Source of the DNA: a virus
IMG/VR virus record: IMGVR_UViG_3300035664_000070
Span: 1 to 27,655 of that record
Length of the DNA stretch: 27,655 nt
Strand: one strand, 5' to 3'
Every line of letters begins with the position of its first letter. Position 1 is the first letter of the stretch. This document shows positions 14,474-21,640 of this stretch, piece by piece. The notes under the pieces are model-generated. The model had not been told where the DNA came from, searched no databases, and saw only the letters and a list, made by a program, of their open reading frames with translations. Made by a program: the position numbers and the translations under genes.

Positions 14474-14533
14474 GTGACATGGCTCATCGTATTTTTTGTT
14501 TTTGTGTGCTTGGTTGTTTTGGTTTTTTCCTAG
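14474..14533 (+). CDS. Micro-membrane peptide, copy 2 (19 aa)
   Basis: 19 residues from GTG 14474 with a strong AGGAGGT ribosome site (14463-14469): MTWLIVFFVFVCLVVLVFS, a single membrane helix. Its TAG falls in TAGGGTGCAAG, aligned with TAGGTTGCAAG at the end of copy 1. The strong ribosome site and the conserved arrangement are the reasons for listing so short an ORF. Confidence 0.42.
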   Translation: MTWLIVFFVFVCLVVLVFS

Positions 14534-14766
14534 GGTGCAAGTCACCCGCAGTTTATGAAATCATCGAGGTTTCAAATGGCAAAAAGATGCAGCATTTGCA
14601 CCGACGCTTTCGAGACGGCAAAGCGGGACAAATGCCCGAAGTGCCAACTACTAACCGATCTTGGTATCGACAAAATCACAATCCTGCTAAAGCTTGCCGA
14701 GACAATTCCGCGAAGGGCAAAGCGGTACTTGGAGCGGGTCAACTATTTCACGCCGTATTCCGTTGA
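14479..14766 (+). CDS. Lipoprotein-like frame, copy 2 (95 aa, doubtful 3' part)
   Basis: The first about 35 codons from ATG 14479 mirror the copy 1 lipoprotein: MAHRIF, a hydrophobic stretch, then FLGCK (Cys at residue 20) and SPAVYEIIEV. The lipobox is weaker (F at -3). Unlike copy 1 it has no stop there, and the frame runs on to 14766 through the start of the zinc-ribbon gene, where it reads as low-quality out-of-frame text. The tail is therefore probably a read-through shadow, and only the N-terminal part is meaningful. Confidence 0.3.
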   Translation: MAHRIFCFCVLGCFGFFLGCKSPAVYEIIEVSNGKKMQHLHRRFRDGKAGQMPEVPTTNRSWYRQNHNPAKACRDNSAKGKAVLGAGQLFHAVFR

Positions 14767-14929
14767 GCCTATACCGCTACTGCCCGATGGAATTAAAGAC
14801 CATCAAGCACGGCGGGCGATCGGCAGCAACGAGAAGACGAGTGTTTACTGGTGCTCACGGTGCAACGTGCCCCTGAGTCGTCCATTTTGTTTGGTTTGTA
14901 AGCTGAGAGGGAAGAAAGATGACTGCTGA
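14576..14929 (+). CDS. Zinc-ribbon protein
   Basis: 117 residues from ATG 14576, preceded by GAGG at proper spacing; an in-frame ATG at 14555 is less well placed. It has two zinc-ribbon ends: CSIC with CPKC in the first 25 residues, and CSRC with CLVC near the C-terminus, with a helical middle (KITILLKLAETIPRRAKRYL). Four CxxC knuckles suggest two bound zinc ions or one composite site. DNA or RNA binding is likely, the target unknown. It overlaps the next gene by 11 bases. Confidence 0.68.
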   Translation: MAKRCSICTDAFETAKRDKCPKCQLLTDLGIDKITILLKLAETIPRRAKRYLERVNYFTPYSVEPIPLLPDGIKDHQARRAIGSNEKTSVYWCSRCNVPLSRPFCLVCKLRGKKDDC

Positions 14930-15335
14930 AAAGATTGAAGGTTTGATGAATTTACCGAGACGACCAGAAGAGCAGATGAGTTTTTGCGACAACCTAGGAG
15001 ACCTGATTGAGACTCAATCGGAATGGTCCCAAAAGACATTCGGTACAGACGAGGAGCGCGGGCCAATTGGCACGCTAAAGCACCTTGCGAAGGAAGCCGA
15101 GGAAGCCCACGAGGCATTCGAGGCCCACGGAGGCAGCGACCAGAAATACCTAGACGAGCTAGCAGACTGCTTTATTTTGCTTCTCGATGCAACGCGCAGG
15201 TCTAGGGTATCTTTTCCGGGCTTGGTTAATCTTGCAATTGCGAAGATGGCAATCAACAAAGCCCGAGCATGGCAGACGGGAAAAAACGCGAACGAGCCGG
15301 TTGAACACGTGAGAAGCGAAAGCGAGGCTAAATAA
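14919..15335 (+). CDS. dATP/dGTP pyrophosphohydrolase-like protein (MazG-like)
   Basis: 138 residues from ATG 14919. The core QSEWSQKTFGTDEERGPIG, then LKHLAKEAEEAHEAFE and LDELADCFILLLDATRR, matches phage proteins of the dATP/dGTP diphosphohydrolase domain. It contains the acidic ExxE...DExxD set of all-alpha NTP pyrophosphatases, which bind Mg2+. Such enzymes alter the dNTP pool or remove modified nucleotides during phage replication. It overlaps the zinc-ribbon gene and the next start (TAATG). Confidence 0.78.
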   Translation: MTAEKIEGLMNLPRRPEEQMSFCDNLGDLIETQSEWSQKTFGTDEERGPIGTLKHLAKEAEEAHEAFEAHGGSDQKYLDELADCFILLLDATRRSRVSFPGLVNLAIAKMAINKARAWQTGKNANEPVEHVRSESEAK

Positions 15336-15931
15336 TGACTACTGAAAAGATCGAAGCATTTTGGGAAGACGCAACGGCTGACGATGTTGCGCGGATGATG
15401 AAGGGCGAAACGGTTGAGGCTAGGTTTCGGGATCACTTGCAAGAAGATTGGTCCAAGACCGTTTGGCTTCTTGCTGGTTACGACTCAACGGAAGAAAATT
15501 GCTGGATCGATAACACGGGCTGTCCTTGGCGATACTGCCAAGTCTACCGCGAACCCTCCTGGCACGCCAACAAGCCCGATCCGGGGCCAGGGTATCGGTT
15601 GCTTGAGAAGCTTCCTGATGAGGAATTAAAGCCGGGGGATGAGTGCTTTTCGAGTACCGGAAAATGGGATGAAAGCCATAAGGCAACAATCGGCGGACGC
15701 CAAAGCTACGGCATTTGGTATCGCCGACGCCTCGAGCCTGTGGAGCCTGAGCCTAAGCACTACGTTTTGCGGGTCGGCGATACGGTCGAGAACCCAAACG
15801 GCGATTGTATCAAGGTTGTAAACCCTGGCTTCGAGCAAAGCCACTACGCGCTCAAGGTCGGCGATACGATTAGCACTCCCAGCGGCCAGACTATCACGAT
15901 CACGGCGAAAGGCTTTGAGGTGACAGAGTGA
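15335..15931 (+). CDS. Hypothetical protein with C-terminal tandem repeats
   Basis: 198 residues from ATG 15335. It opens MTTEKIEAFW, similar to the MTAEKIEGLM start of its neighbour. A middle module YRLLEKLPDEELKPGDECF followed by YGIWYRRRLEP is a beta-rich domain seen in small phage proteins. The C-terminus carries two tandem copies of a 25-residue unit: HYVLRVGDTVENPNGDCIKV and HYALKVGDTISTPSGQTITI, each ending GFE. Function unknown; the repeat suggests a binding role. Confidence 0.62.
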   Translation: MTTEKIEAFWEDATADDVARMMKGETVEARFRDHLQEDWSKTVWLLAGYDSTEENCWIDNTGCPWRYCQVYREPSWHANKPDPGPGYRLLEKLPDEELKPGDECFSSTGKWDESHKATIGGRQSYGIWYRRRLEPVEPEPKHYVLRVGDTVENPNGDCIKVVNPGFEQSHYALKVGDTISTPSGQTITITAKGFEVTE

Positions 15932-16185
15932 AATTCGAGATTATCGACTATATCGGGGCGGCTAGTGTCTACTTTGCTCTTGTTGTTTCGGTGGCTTACC
16001 TGATAAGGCTTGCAGATCCTTGCTACAGCGAACCCAGCGACCCCCAACGCTATACCGTTCACTTCGACGGCATCGATTACCAAGATTTGACGCGAACCGG
16101 CGGCTCTGGCCAATGGTCGTCATACAAAACCAAAGCGGGCAAACGTATTGAATTTCACGGCAATTTTTACGAGGTTGAACAATGA
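15928..16185 (+). CDS. Small membrane-anchored protein
   Basis: 85 residues from GTG 15928 (overlaps the preceding TGA). Residues 8-28 (YIGAASVYFALVVSVAYLI) form a membrane segment, followed by a polar beta-rich domain (YTVHFDGIDYQDLTRTGG). It is probably anchored with the domain on one side; no family is recognised. ATGA overlap with the next gene. Confidence 0.58.
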   Translation: MKFEIIDYIGAASVYFALVVSVAYLIRLADPCYSEPSDPQRYTVHFDGIDYQDLTRTGGSGQWSSYKTKAGKRIEFHGNFYEVEQ

Positions 16186-16373
16186 GCAAGTATATCCCGA
16201 CCACCCCAAAGCCTTACGCTATCGTTTTTCGATGGAGGGACTCAAGGCACGGCGTTCTTGACGTTAAAGAGTATTTTGCGACCGAAGCAGAGGCTAGGGC
16301 CTGCTTGCGTCTTATGACCATCCCCAGCGGAGTCGAAAAGGCCGAAGTTATGAAATACGAGGTTGAGCAATGA
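16182..16373 (+). CDS. Hypothetical small protein
   Basis: 63 residues from ATG 16182. It is compact alpha/beta text: PYAIVFRWRD, EYFATEAEARACLRLM, and a C-terminal MKYEVEQ that resembles the FYEVEQ end of the preceding protein. No function is recognised. ATGA overlaps on both sides show tight coupling. Confidence 0.58.
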   Translation: MSKYIPTTPKPYAIVFRWRDSRHGVLDVKEYFATEAEARACLRLMTIPSGVEKAEVMKYEVEQ

Positions 16374-16798
16374 CACAATGGCAAGCAACAACTAGAGGCG
16401 GGCATCAATACCGGATCACAGCAAAGAACCCCGGAGCAAAATATCCTATTATTGGCGAGGTGACTGATTTGGGAATGGCGATCCCCGTTTCCTGGAGGGA
16501 TGACGGCAGGCAGGCATCGGACGGCGAAAGCCCATACGACCTACTCCCCATCGAACCAGAGGCCCCTAGCCCTGCGAAGGCGCGAGTCGATTTGGCTTTG
16601 GCGGCGATGGCGTACAAGCTAGCTAGCGACGCAGAGCAAGCAGCTATGGAAAGAATGAGCGATGCCGACGAGAAACTTCGAGAGGCTATGAGGGCGTGCG
16701 GTAAGGAAAACGCTTTGGTCTCGATTCACGGCGAACTATTTCTGTTTCAGATCGACGAGGACGGCTGTATTTTTACCGAAAAAACGGAGGTGCTTTAA
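16370..16798 (+). CDS. Paralogous WxxTTRGG module protein A
   Basis: 142 residues from ATG 16370. The N-terminal module reads WQATTRGGHQYRITA, then IIGEV, then VSWRDDGRQASDG and YDLLPIE; it recurs in the next gene and more loosely at 17245. The C-terminal half is a helix (DLALAAMAYKLASDAEQAAM) and a short beta part. The module looks like a small all-beta fold of unknown role. The last codons carry GGAGG for the next gene, which starts at the shared base of TAATG. Confidence 0.6.
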   Translation: MTQWQATTRGGHQYRITAKNPGAKYPIIGEVTDLGMAIPVSWRDDGRQASDGESPYDLLPIEPEAPSPAKARVDLALAAMAYKLASDAEQAAMERMSDADEKLREAMRACGKENALVSIHGELFLFQIDEDGCIFTEKTEVL

Positions 16799-17244
16799 TG
16801 AGGCAATGGGAACCAACGACACGCGGCGGATACTGGGTGCGAGGCATCGAGCCGATTAATGGCGACGGGTACGGCTTCGATCTACGCGGGGAAGTCGGCA
16901 ATCACAGCAACAATCCGCCGAGCGAAGATTCGGCGGATTGGGCCTGGGAAACTTGGCGAAGCGACGGGCGGTATTTGGTCGAGATGGAAAGCTCTATGGA
17001 TTTAATGGAGGTGCAAATGGAACCAACACTTAGCAGCGACGAAATTCAAGTCTGGTACGTTAGACCGAACAAGCAAGGGGAGGACAACGAGATTGTGTCC
17101 GACAATCGAGACGAAGCCGAGGACTATGCTAGGCATGTTTTAAGCAATCTTTTCGACGACCTAGACGACGACTGCGAAGAGACAGTAACCATTCGGCGCG
17201 GAAAGATGCTACGCAGCAAATACGAAAGCTTGGAGGATTGTTAG
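16798..17244 (+). CDS. Paralogous WxxTTRGG module protein B (two-domain)
   Basis: 148 residues from ATG 16798. Residues 1-73 repeat the module of the previous gene (WEPTTRGGYWVRG, RGEV, TWRSDGRYLVE, SMDLMEV). Residues 74-148 are an acidic second domain (SSDEIQVWYVRPNKQGED, DNRDEAEDYARHVLSNLFDD) resembling the protein at 17792. An ATG at 17017 that opens domain two has a perfect GGAGG 7 bases upstream, so a shorter second product is possible and the gene may be a fusion of two former genes. Confidence 0.6.
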   Translation: MRQWEPTTRGGYWVRGIEPINGDGYGFDLRGEVGNHSNNPPSEDSADWAWETWRSDGRYLVEMESSMDLMEVQMEPTLSSDEIQVWYVRPNKQGEDNEIVSDNRDEAEDYARHVLSNLFDDLDDDCEETVTIRRGKMLRSKYESLEDC

Positions 17245-17613
17245 ATGATCGAGGTTAAATGGGATAAGGGGCCGGTTAAACTGGCAAACGGCGAAGAGGC
17301 CTTTATCGACGCAATCAATGAGGGGCAAGAGGACTATCGGTACACTGGGCGAATTCGAAACAGCAGGGGGATTTGGATTGCTTCGGGCTGGCACGCCAAC
17401 GGGCGATACATGTACGCGCATACCGATCACGGACTTAACCTAGCCCCACCGCCAAAGAAAACGGTTCGGGTGCAGGCGTGGCTGGTTGTTTACGCAAACG
17501 GTGGTTCATGCAAATTCCACGACAAGGCAGATGCTATCGTGGAAGCAAAAGCCCTTGGTTTCGCCCTTATCGAAATCGATCGCGAAGTCGAGGAAGGGGA
17601 TGGGCTATCATGA
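17245..17613 (+). CDS. Hypothetical protein with related beta module
   Basis: 122 residues from ATG 17245 with TTGGAGGATTG upstream. Segments YTGRIRNSRGIWIASGWHAN and GRYMYAHTDHGLNL resemble the WxDGRY part of the two preceding genes. A C-terminal part VQAWLVVYANGGSCKFHDKA plus helix follows. Function unknown. ATGA overlap with the next gene. Confidence 0.58.
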   Translation: MIEVKWDKGPVKLANGEEAFIDAINEGQEDYRYTGRIRNSRGIWIASGWHANGRYMYAHTDHGLNLAPPPKKTVRVQAWLVVYANGGSCKFHDKADAIVEAKALGFALIEIDREVEEGDGLS

Positions 17614-17795
17614 TAGACCAAGAAATCCTAAACCGGATCGATGCGGAAATCGCAGCGATTGAGCTTATGCTAACCCATTACACGATTGGTTACAGCGACG
17701 GATCGTCGACTATTGGCGAATGCAATGCCTACATTGAAGGCATTCGCTTCGCGAGGGCATTGATCGAGAAACGAAAGGAAGAGGTGGAATTTTGA
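17610..17795 (+). CDS. Hypothetical small helical protein
   Basis: 61 residues from ATG 17610, with an ATGA overlap on the previous gene and a TTGA overlap on the next. Two helices (EILNRIDAEIAAIELMLTHY and AYIEGIRFARALIEKRKEE) are joined by a Gly/Ser-rich turn. A longer upstream frame overlaps the previous gene and is not used. Function unknown. Confidence 0.58.
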   Translation: MIDQEILNRIDAEIAAIELMLTHYTIGYSDGSSTIGECNAYIEGIRFARALIEKRKEEVEF

Positions 17796-18076
17796 GCGAA
17801 GCATACCAAGCATACCTTGTCTACCTATTCGAGGTCGACGAAATTCAATACGCGATCACGGATTGGACGGAAGGAAAAGAGTCGCTTGACATCGAGGAAA
17901 CTCGCAAGAACGGGCAAGAGGACACGCACAGCAAAGCAACCCTTGTCCAGTCACGCAATGGAGATCGCAGTAGCTACGTCTACGAGGACGAAACGATCAG
18001 CGACAACGAAGGCGAAAAGCACGCTGCTAGGGTGCTGGCCTACGTCAACGCAAACCCATTTTACGAGGACTGCTAA
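17792..18076 (+). CDS. Hypothetical acidic protein (TTG start), paralogue of domain two at 17017
   Basis: 94 residues from TTG 17792, the only sensible start, with GAGG 7 bases upstream inside the preceding gene. The text DEIQYAITDW, then ETISDNEGEKHAARVLAYVN ending FYEDC, parallels DEIQVWYV, IVSDNRDEAEDYARHVL and LDDDC in the protein at 16798. The two are probably paralogues. Role unknown. Confidence 0.58.
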   Translation: MSEAYQAYLVYLFEVDEIQYAITDWTEGKESLDIEETRKNGQEDTHSKATLVQSRNGDRSSYVYEDETISDNEGEKHAARVLAYVNANPFYEDC

Positions 18077-18078
18077 GT

Positions 18079-18456
18079 ATGATCTATATCTACAAAGCCG
18101 AACTAATCCGCGTAGTCGATGGCGATACCGTGGACCTAATCATCGACCTGGGATTCGATACGTCACGCAAAGAGCGATTCAGGCTCTACGGCATCGATGC
18201 ACCGGAGATGAATACCGCTGAGGGCAAAGAGGCTAAGGCGTGGCTATGGGAGGCACTACAGCCCCTTGAGGTGATCTACGTACAGACAATCCAGCTAGAG
18301 ACCAAGGCCAAGCGGGACAAGTACGGGCGGTTTCTTGCGGTGCTTTATGGCGACCTTGGCGACCTTCGGGCAAACCTACCGCCGAAAACACTTGCTGTCG
18401 AATCGATCAACGCTCGAATGATTGTCAGAGGTCACGCAAAGGAAAGGTACTGGTAA
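18079..18456 (+). CDS. Staphylococcal-nuclease-like protein (thermonuclease family)
   Basis: 125 residues from ATG 18079. Motifs match the SNase domain: RVVDGDTVDL (residues 11-20), ERFRLYGIDAPEMN (32-45) with R35, D40 and E43, and KRDKYGRFLAVLY (78-90) with R84. These are the known catalytic Arg/Glu/Arg and calcium-binding Asp positions. The C-terminus has SINARMIVRGHAKERYW, as in family members. There is no signal peptide, so it acts inside the cell, perhaps on host DNA or RNA. Confidence 0.85.
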   Translation: MIYIYKAELIRVVDGDTVDLIIDLGFDTSRKERFRLYGIDAPEMNTAEGKEAKAWLWEALQPLEVIYVQTIQLETKAKRDKYGRFLAVLYGDLGDLRANLPPKTLAVESINARMIVRGHAKERYW

Positions 18457-18678
18457 ATGAGCAACATTAAGCAAGTCGTTGAAATGAACGATGTCGGATC
18501 GCGTCAACTTGAACTTGAGACGACAATATCCGTCGATGAGTTTTGGAAGCTCGTTAAAGAGATCAATCGGATTTTTTTGTTTCGCATCAACACTTGGGAT
18601 TCCGAGACCGGCAAAGCGACAATCAGCCTTATTCCGAGCCGAGGCGTTGCTTATGCCGAGAAAGCAGAGGGCTCATGA
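18457..18678 (+). CDS. Hypothetical small protein
   Basis: 73 residues from ATG 18457, directly after the nuclease stop. It has the alpha/beta pattern LELETTISVDEFWKLVKEIN and TGKATISLIPSRG; no known family. ATGA overlap with the next gene. Confidence 0.55.
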   Translation: MSNIKQVVEMNDVGSRQLELETTISVDEFWKLVKEINRIFLFRINTWDSETGKATISLIPSRGVAYAEKAEGS

Positions 18679-18842
18679 ACCCCTACGAACCCCCTGACGA
18701 TGAAAGCCAACTCGACCGGATCGAGCGGAAGATTGACAGGTTAAACGGTGAATTCCTGACCGTCCTGATTCTCGGGGCGGGCTTTGGGGCGGCGGTGCTG
18801 ATTTTGCTCGAAGTGCTTCGGGCGAACGGGTGGAAGTTTTAA
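18675..18842 (+). CDS. Small coiled-coil membrane protein (XhlA-like layout)
   Basis: 55 residues from ATG 18675. A short acidic N-terminus is followed by a helix with heptad spacing (SQLDRIERKIDRLNGEF) and a membrane segment LTVLILGAGFGAAVLILLEV near the C-terminus. The layout (N-terminal coil, C-terminal anchor) resembles the hemolysin XhlA-type phage proteins. Lysis or membrane-tethering roles are possible, not shown. Confidence 0.5.
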   Translation: MNPYEPPDDESQLDRIERKIDRLNGEFLTVLILGAGFGAAVLILLEVLRANGWKF

Positions 18843-18867
18843 ATTTCAATTCTTTGGAGGTGGATAG

Positions 18868-20361
18868 ATGAAAATCACATTTGACAGAAAAACGATTGCA
18901 AGCTACTTGCAGTTTTTGGAGTTACGGCAGACCCCGGTTTACCACTGGGAAGGGTCGGCGGCCATCGTGCCGGACGAATACGCAAAGGCGTTCGGCTCGA
19001 AGGCCAGAGGGCGCAAGCTCAACTACGACCCATGCGAGAAGTCTTTTGACTACCAGCGGGACATTGTTCGGCTGGCGATCAAGAAACGCAAGTACGCGAT
19101 TTTTGCTGATTGCGGACTAGGCAAGACGCTAATGATCCTTGAGTTCGCAAGGCACGCAGCGAAACAAAGCGGTGGCAAAATTCTTATCGTTTCTCCGCTT
19201 ATGGTTTGCGAACAGACAATCGCCGAGGCCTTGCGGTTCTACGGGGAATCGTTCAGTGTCGGCAGGGTCAGAGCAAGCGACCTGCAACACTGGCTCGATA
19301 GCAACGACTCGATTGACACTCAGATCGGTGTGACCAACTACGAAGCGATCCGAGAGGGCTTGCATCGCGGCAAACTCAAGGGACTTATTCTCGATGAAAG
19401 CTCGATGCTCAAGAGCCATTACGGGGCATGGGGTACGCGGCTTATCGAACTTGGCCGGGGGCTTGAATGGAAGTTATGCGCAACCGGGACGCCTGCGCCG
19501 AACGATCGGATCGAGTACGCGAACCATGCGGTTTTTCTGGATCGAGCCAAGACGGTCAATGAGTTTTTGGCTTGCTACTTTATCAATCGCGGGGAGACTC
19601 AAAACCGATGGGAGTTAAAACCTCACGCATTGAGGCCGTTTTACAAGTCGCTTTCGGACTGGTCGATATTCCTGACGAATCCAGCAGTCTACGGATGGAA
19701 GGACAATGTTGGCGTTACACCCCCTATAAATGTCCACGTTCACCATATCGAATTGACAGACGAACAACGGCAAGCGGCGCAGACGCTTACCGGGGATCTA
19801 GTTACTACGTCAGTAGGCGGAATCGGGACGCGGGGGAAACTATCGCAGATTGCCAAGGGCAAGAACGGCATGGCATCGAACAAAAACGGGTTTGTTCGTT
19901 CGCTAGTTAATTCGTGGCCGGATGAGTCGACGATTATCTGGTGCCACTACAACGACGAGCAAGAGCAGATGGAGCGTATTTTTCCCGATGCGGTTTCAGT
20001 CAGTGGCGACACGAAAGAGGACGCCAGGGAATCGGCTATACGTCGGTTTAAATTCGGCGAAGTCAAAACGCTGATTACCAAGCCTAAAATCCTTGGGTTT
20101 GGATTGAATCTGCAAGTCTGCACTCGGCAAGTTTGGTCAGGCCTCAAAGACAGCTACGAGGAATACTACCAGGGCGTCAAGCGATCCAACCGTATCGGAT
20201 CGACAAAGCCGCTTAACGTCCATATTCCGGTTACTGAATTGGAAGTACCTTTTGTCGAGAATGTTTTACGCAAAGCGGATCGGGTCGATCACGACACCAA
20301 CGAGCAGATGCGGCTATTCAAGGAGATCGGCCATGAAGGTTTCGGTCGAACGAATGATTGA
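18868..20361 (+). CDS. SNF2-like superfamily 2 DNA helicase
   Basis: 497 residues from ATG 18868, ribosome site TTTGGAGG. Motifs are in order: FDYQ (Q-like, residue 63), ADCGLGKT (80-87, Walker A), LILDESSMLK (173-182, motif II), LCATGTPAPN (203-212, motif III), GFGLNLQ (410-416, motif V) and YYQGVKRSNRIGS (433-445, motif VI). Phage enzymes of this type often sit directly before an N4/N6 DNA methyltransferase, as here, and may act in DNA modification or replication. Overlaps the next small gene by 29 bases. Confidence 0.87.
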   Translation: MKITFDRKTIASYLQFLELRQTPVYHWEGSAAIVPDEYAKAFGSKARGRKLNYDPCEKSFDYQRDIVRLAIKKRKYAIFADCGLGKTLMILEFARHAAKQSGGKILIVSPLMVCEQTIAEALRFYGESFSVGRVRASDLQHWLDSNDSIDTQIGVTNYEAIREGLHRGKLKGLILDESSMLKSHYGAWGTRLIELGRGLEWKLCATGTPAPNDRIEYANHAVFLDRAKTVNEFLACYFINRGETQNRWELKPHALRPFYKSLSDWSIFLTNPAVYGWKDNVGVTPPINVHVHHIELTDEQRQAAQTLTGDLVTTSVGGIGTRGKLSQIAKGKNGMASNKNGFVRSLVNSWPDESTIIWCHYNDEQEQMERIFPDAVSVSGDTKEDARESAIRRFKFGEVKTLITKPKILGFGLNLQVCTRQVWSGLKDSYEEYYQGVKRSNRIGSTKPLNVHIPVTELEVPFVENVLRKADRVDHDTNEQMRLFKEIGHEGFGRTND

Positions 20362-20503
20362 GATCGAGCAACACGCTCGAAGATTTGGACCGGCCAATTG
20401 TTGGACCGGGACAAGCGGAACTTTATCCGCGATGATTATTGAACTATTGAACCATATCAAGGAACTTGAAAAAGATGAAAACGGAACTACTAAAGAACGA
20501 TGA
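20333..20503 (+). CDS. Small helical protein between helicase and methyltransferase
   Basis: 56 residues from ATG 20333, overlapping both neighbours by 29 bases. Helical text: VSVERMIEIEQHARRFG and SAMIIELLNHIKELEKDEN. No function recognised; it may be a subunit or adaptor of the helicase-methyltransferase pair, by context only. Confidence 0.55.
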   Translation: MKVSVERMIEIEQHARRFGPANCWTGTSGTLSAMIIELLNHIKELEKDENGTTKER

Positions 20504-21404
20504 GCAATGGGCGATCCATCATGGCGATTGCATTCCGCACATGCTCGGAGAGATGCCGGAGTCTAGCGTTGATTTCGCGGTGTTTAGCCCTCCATTTCCA
20601 AGCCTTTACGCTTATACCGATTCAGTATCGGACATTGGCAACGTCGATGCGATGGGGACCGAAGCGAAAATCCACCTTGGGTTTTTCTTTTCTGGGCTTT
20701 CCAGGGTGCTAAAGCCTGGAAGGGCGGCTATCGTCCACGTTTGCCAGATTCCTCGAATGAAGCGATCCGGCGGCGTTGGGCTGTGCGACTTCCGAGGGCT
20801 TAATATTCGCCTAGGTGAGCGGGCGGGGCTTGTCTACGAATACGATTGGAGCGTTCGCAAGAACCCTCAGGCGCAAGCGATCCGAACCAGATCGAGGGAG
20901 CTGCAATTTTCAGGCCTTGAAAACGATCGGGCGGCGCAACGCGGGACGCTTCAGGATTACCTGATTAAGTTTCGCAAGCCTGGCGAAAATCAAGTCAAGA
21001 TCGACTCGGAGGGCCAGGTAAGCCGCAATGACTGGATCGACTGGGCAGAAGGGTGCTGGAGCGACATCCAGGAAACCGACACGCTTAACACGAAAGAGGC
21101 GAAATCCGAAGACGACACCAAGCACATTTGCCCGCTTCAATTGGAAGTTATTCGGCGGTGCGTTTTACTTTACTCGAACCCAGGCGAAATTGTATTCAGC
21201 CCATTTACGGGCATTGGGTCCGAAGGCTATGTTTCCCTCGGCGGTCGATCGCCAAAGACAAAAAAGGCAATCAGAGACGCGAGAAGGTTTTACGGGTGCG
21301 AACTGAAGCCGGAATACTTCGAGCAAGCCAAGCGTAATTTGGAGCGAGCCGTACAGGGCCAAGAACCAAGCGATCAGCCGATGCTCGAATTGGCGTTTGA
21401 TTGA
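20475..21404 (+). CDS. DNA methyltransferase, N4-cytosine/N6-adenine type (beta-like)
   Basis: 309 residues from ATG 20475 (AAGGAA upstream; an in-frame TTG at 20466 is worse placed). Motif IV is FSPPFPSLY (residues 37-45), motif I is FSPFTGIGSEG (241-251) near the C-terminus, followed by YGCELKPEYFEQAKRN: the IV-then-I order of beta-class enzymes. SPPF favours N4-cytosine but phage enzymes vary. It methylates DNA using S-adenosylmethionine, perhaps to evade host restriction. No cognate nuclease is present, so it is likely a solitary protective enzyme linked to the helicase. Confidence 0.84.
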   Translation: MKTELLKNDEQWAIHHGDCIPHMLGEMPESSVDFAVFSPPFPSLYAYTDSVSDIGNVDAMGTEAKIHLGFFFSGLSRVLKPGRAAIVHVCQIPRMKRSGGVGLCDFRGLNIRLGERAGLVYEYDWSVRKNPQAQAIRTRSRELQFSGLENDRAAQRGTLQDYLIKFRKPGENQVKIDSEGQVSRNDWIDWAEGCWSDIQETDTLNTKEAKSEDDTKHICPLQLEVIRRCVLLYSNPGEIVFSPFTGIGSEGYVSLGGRSPKTKKAIRDARRFYGCELKPEYFEQAKRNLERAVQGQEPSDQPMLELAFD

Positions 21405-21418
21405 CCCCAAAGAGGCTG

Positions 21419-21486
21419 GTCCACCTCGGCAAAGGTGCTTGCTGTCTACTGGCAAGAATCCCGCCAAGAGGAATTTCCTCACGGAC
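21419..21486 (+). other. Candidate folded RNA in intergenic region (21405-21640)
   Basis: GTCC (21419-21422) can pair with GGAC (21483-21486), enclosing three hairpins: ACCT-CGGCAA-AGGT, CTTGC with GCAAG around a 9-base loop, and GAGG-AATTT-CCTC. Stems are short (4-5 bp), so chance is possible. The remainder up to the terminator at 21569 shows no gene; the frame upstream of 21638 is open but has no protein-like content. Confidence 0.28.
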
Positions 21487-21568
21487 TGGTGCGCGGATCG
21501 TGCCGGGTTTAATCGGCCCAAACGACCGTTGGCAAGTGGCGTTGAAACTTCCGTCGCTCGCCCCCGGG

Positions 21569-21600
21569 GCCGTCCGTCCTAACGGGCGGGCGGCTCTTTT
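21569..21600 (+). terminator. Rho-independent terminator before replication genes
   Basis: GCCGTCCGTCC pairs with GGGCGGGCGGC over 11 bp (two G-T pairs) around a TAAC loop, followed by TCTTTT. It ends the transcript of the helicase-methyltransferase genes. Confidence 0.78.
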
Positions 21601-21640
21601 ACGCTCCGTGTGGGGCGGTTTTAACTCGAAAGGAAACATG

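Noticed and set aside
21438-21456. Anticodon-arm-like hairpin with CTA in the loop (suppressor tRNA idea)
   Set aside because: No acceptor stem or T arm can be drawn around it, so a tRNA call is not supported.
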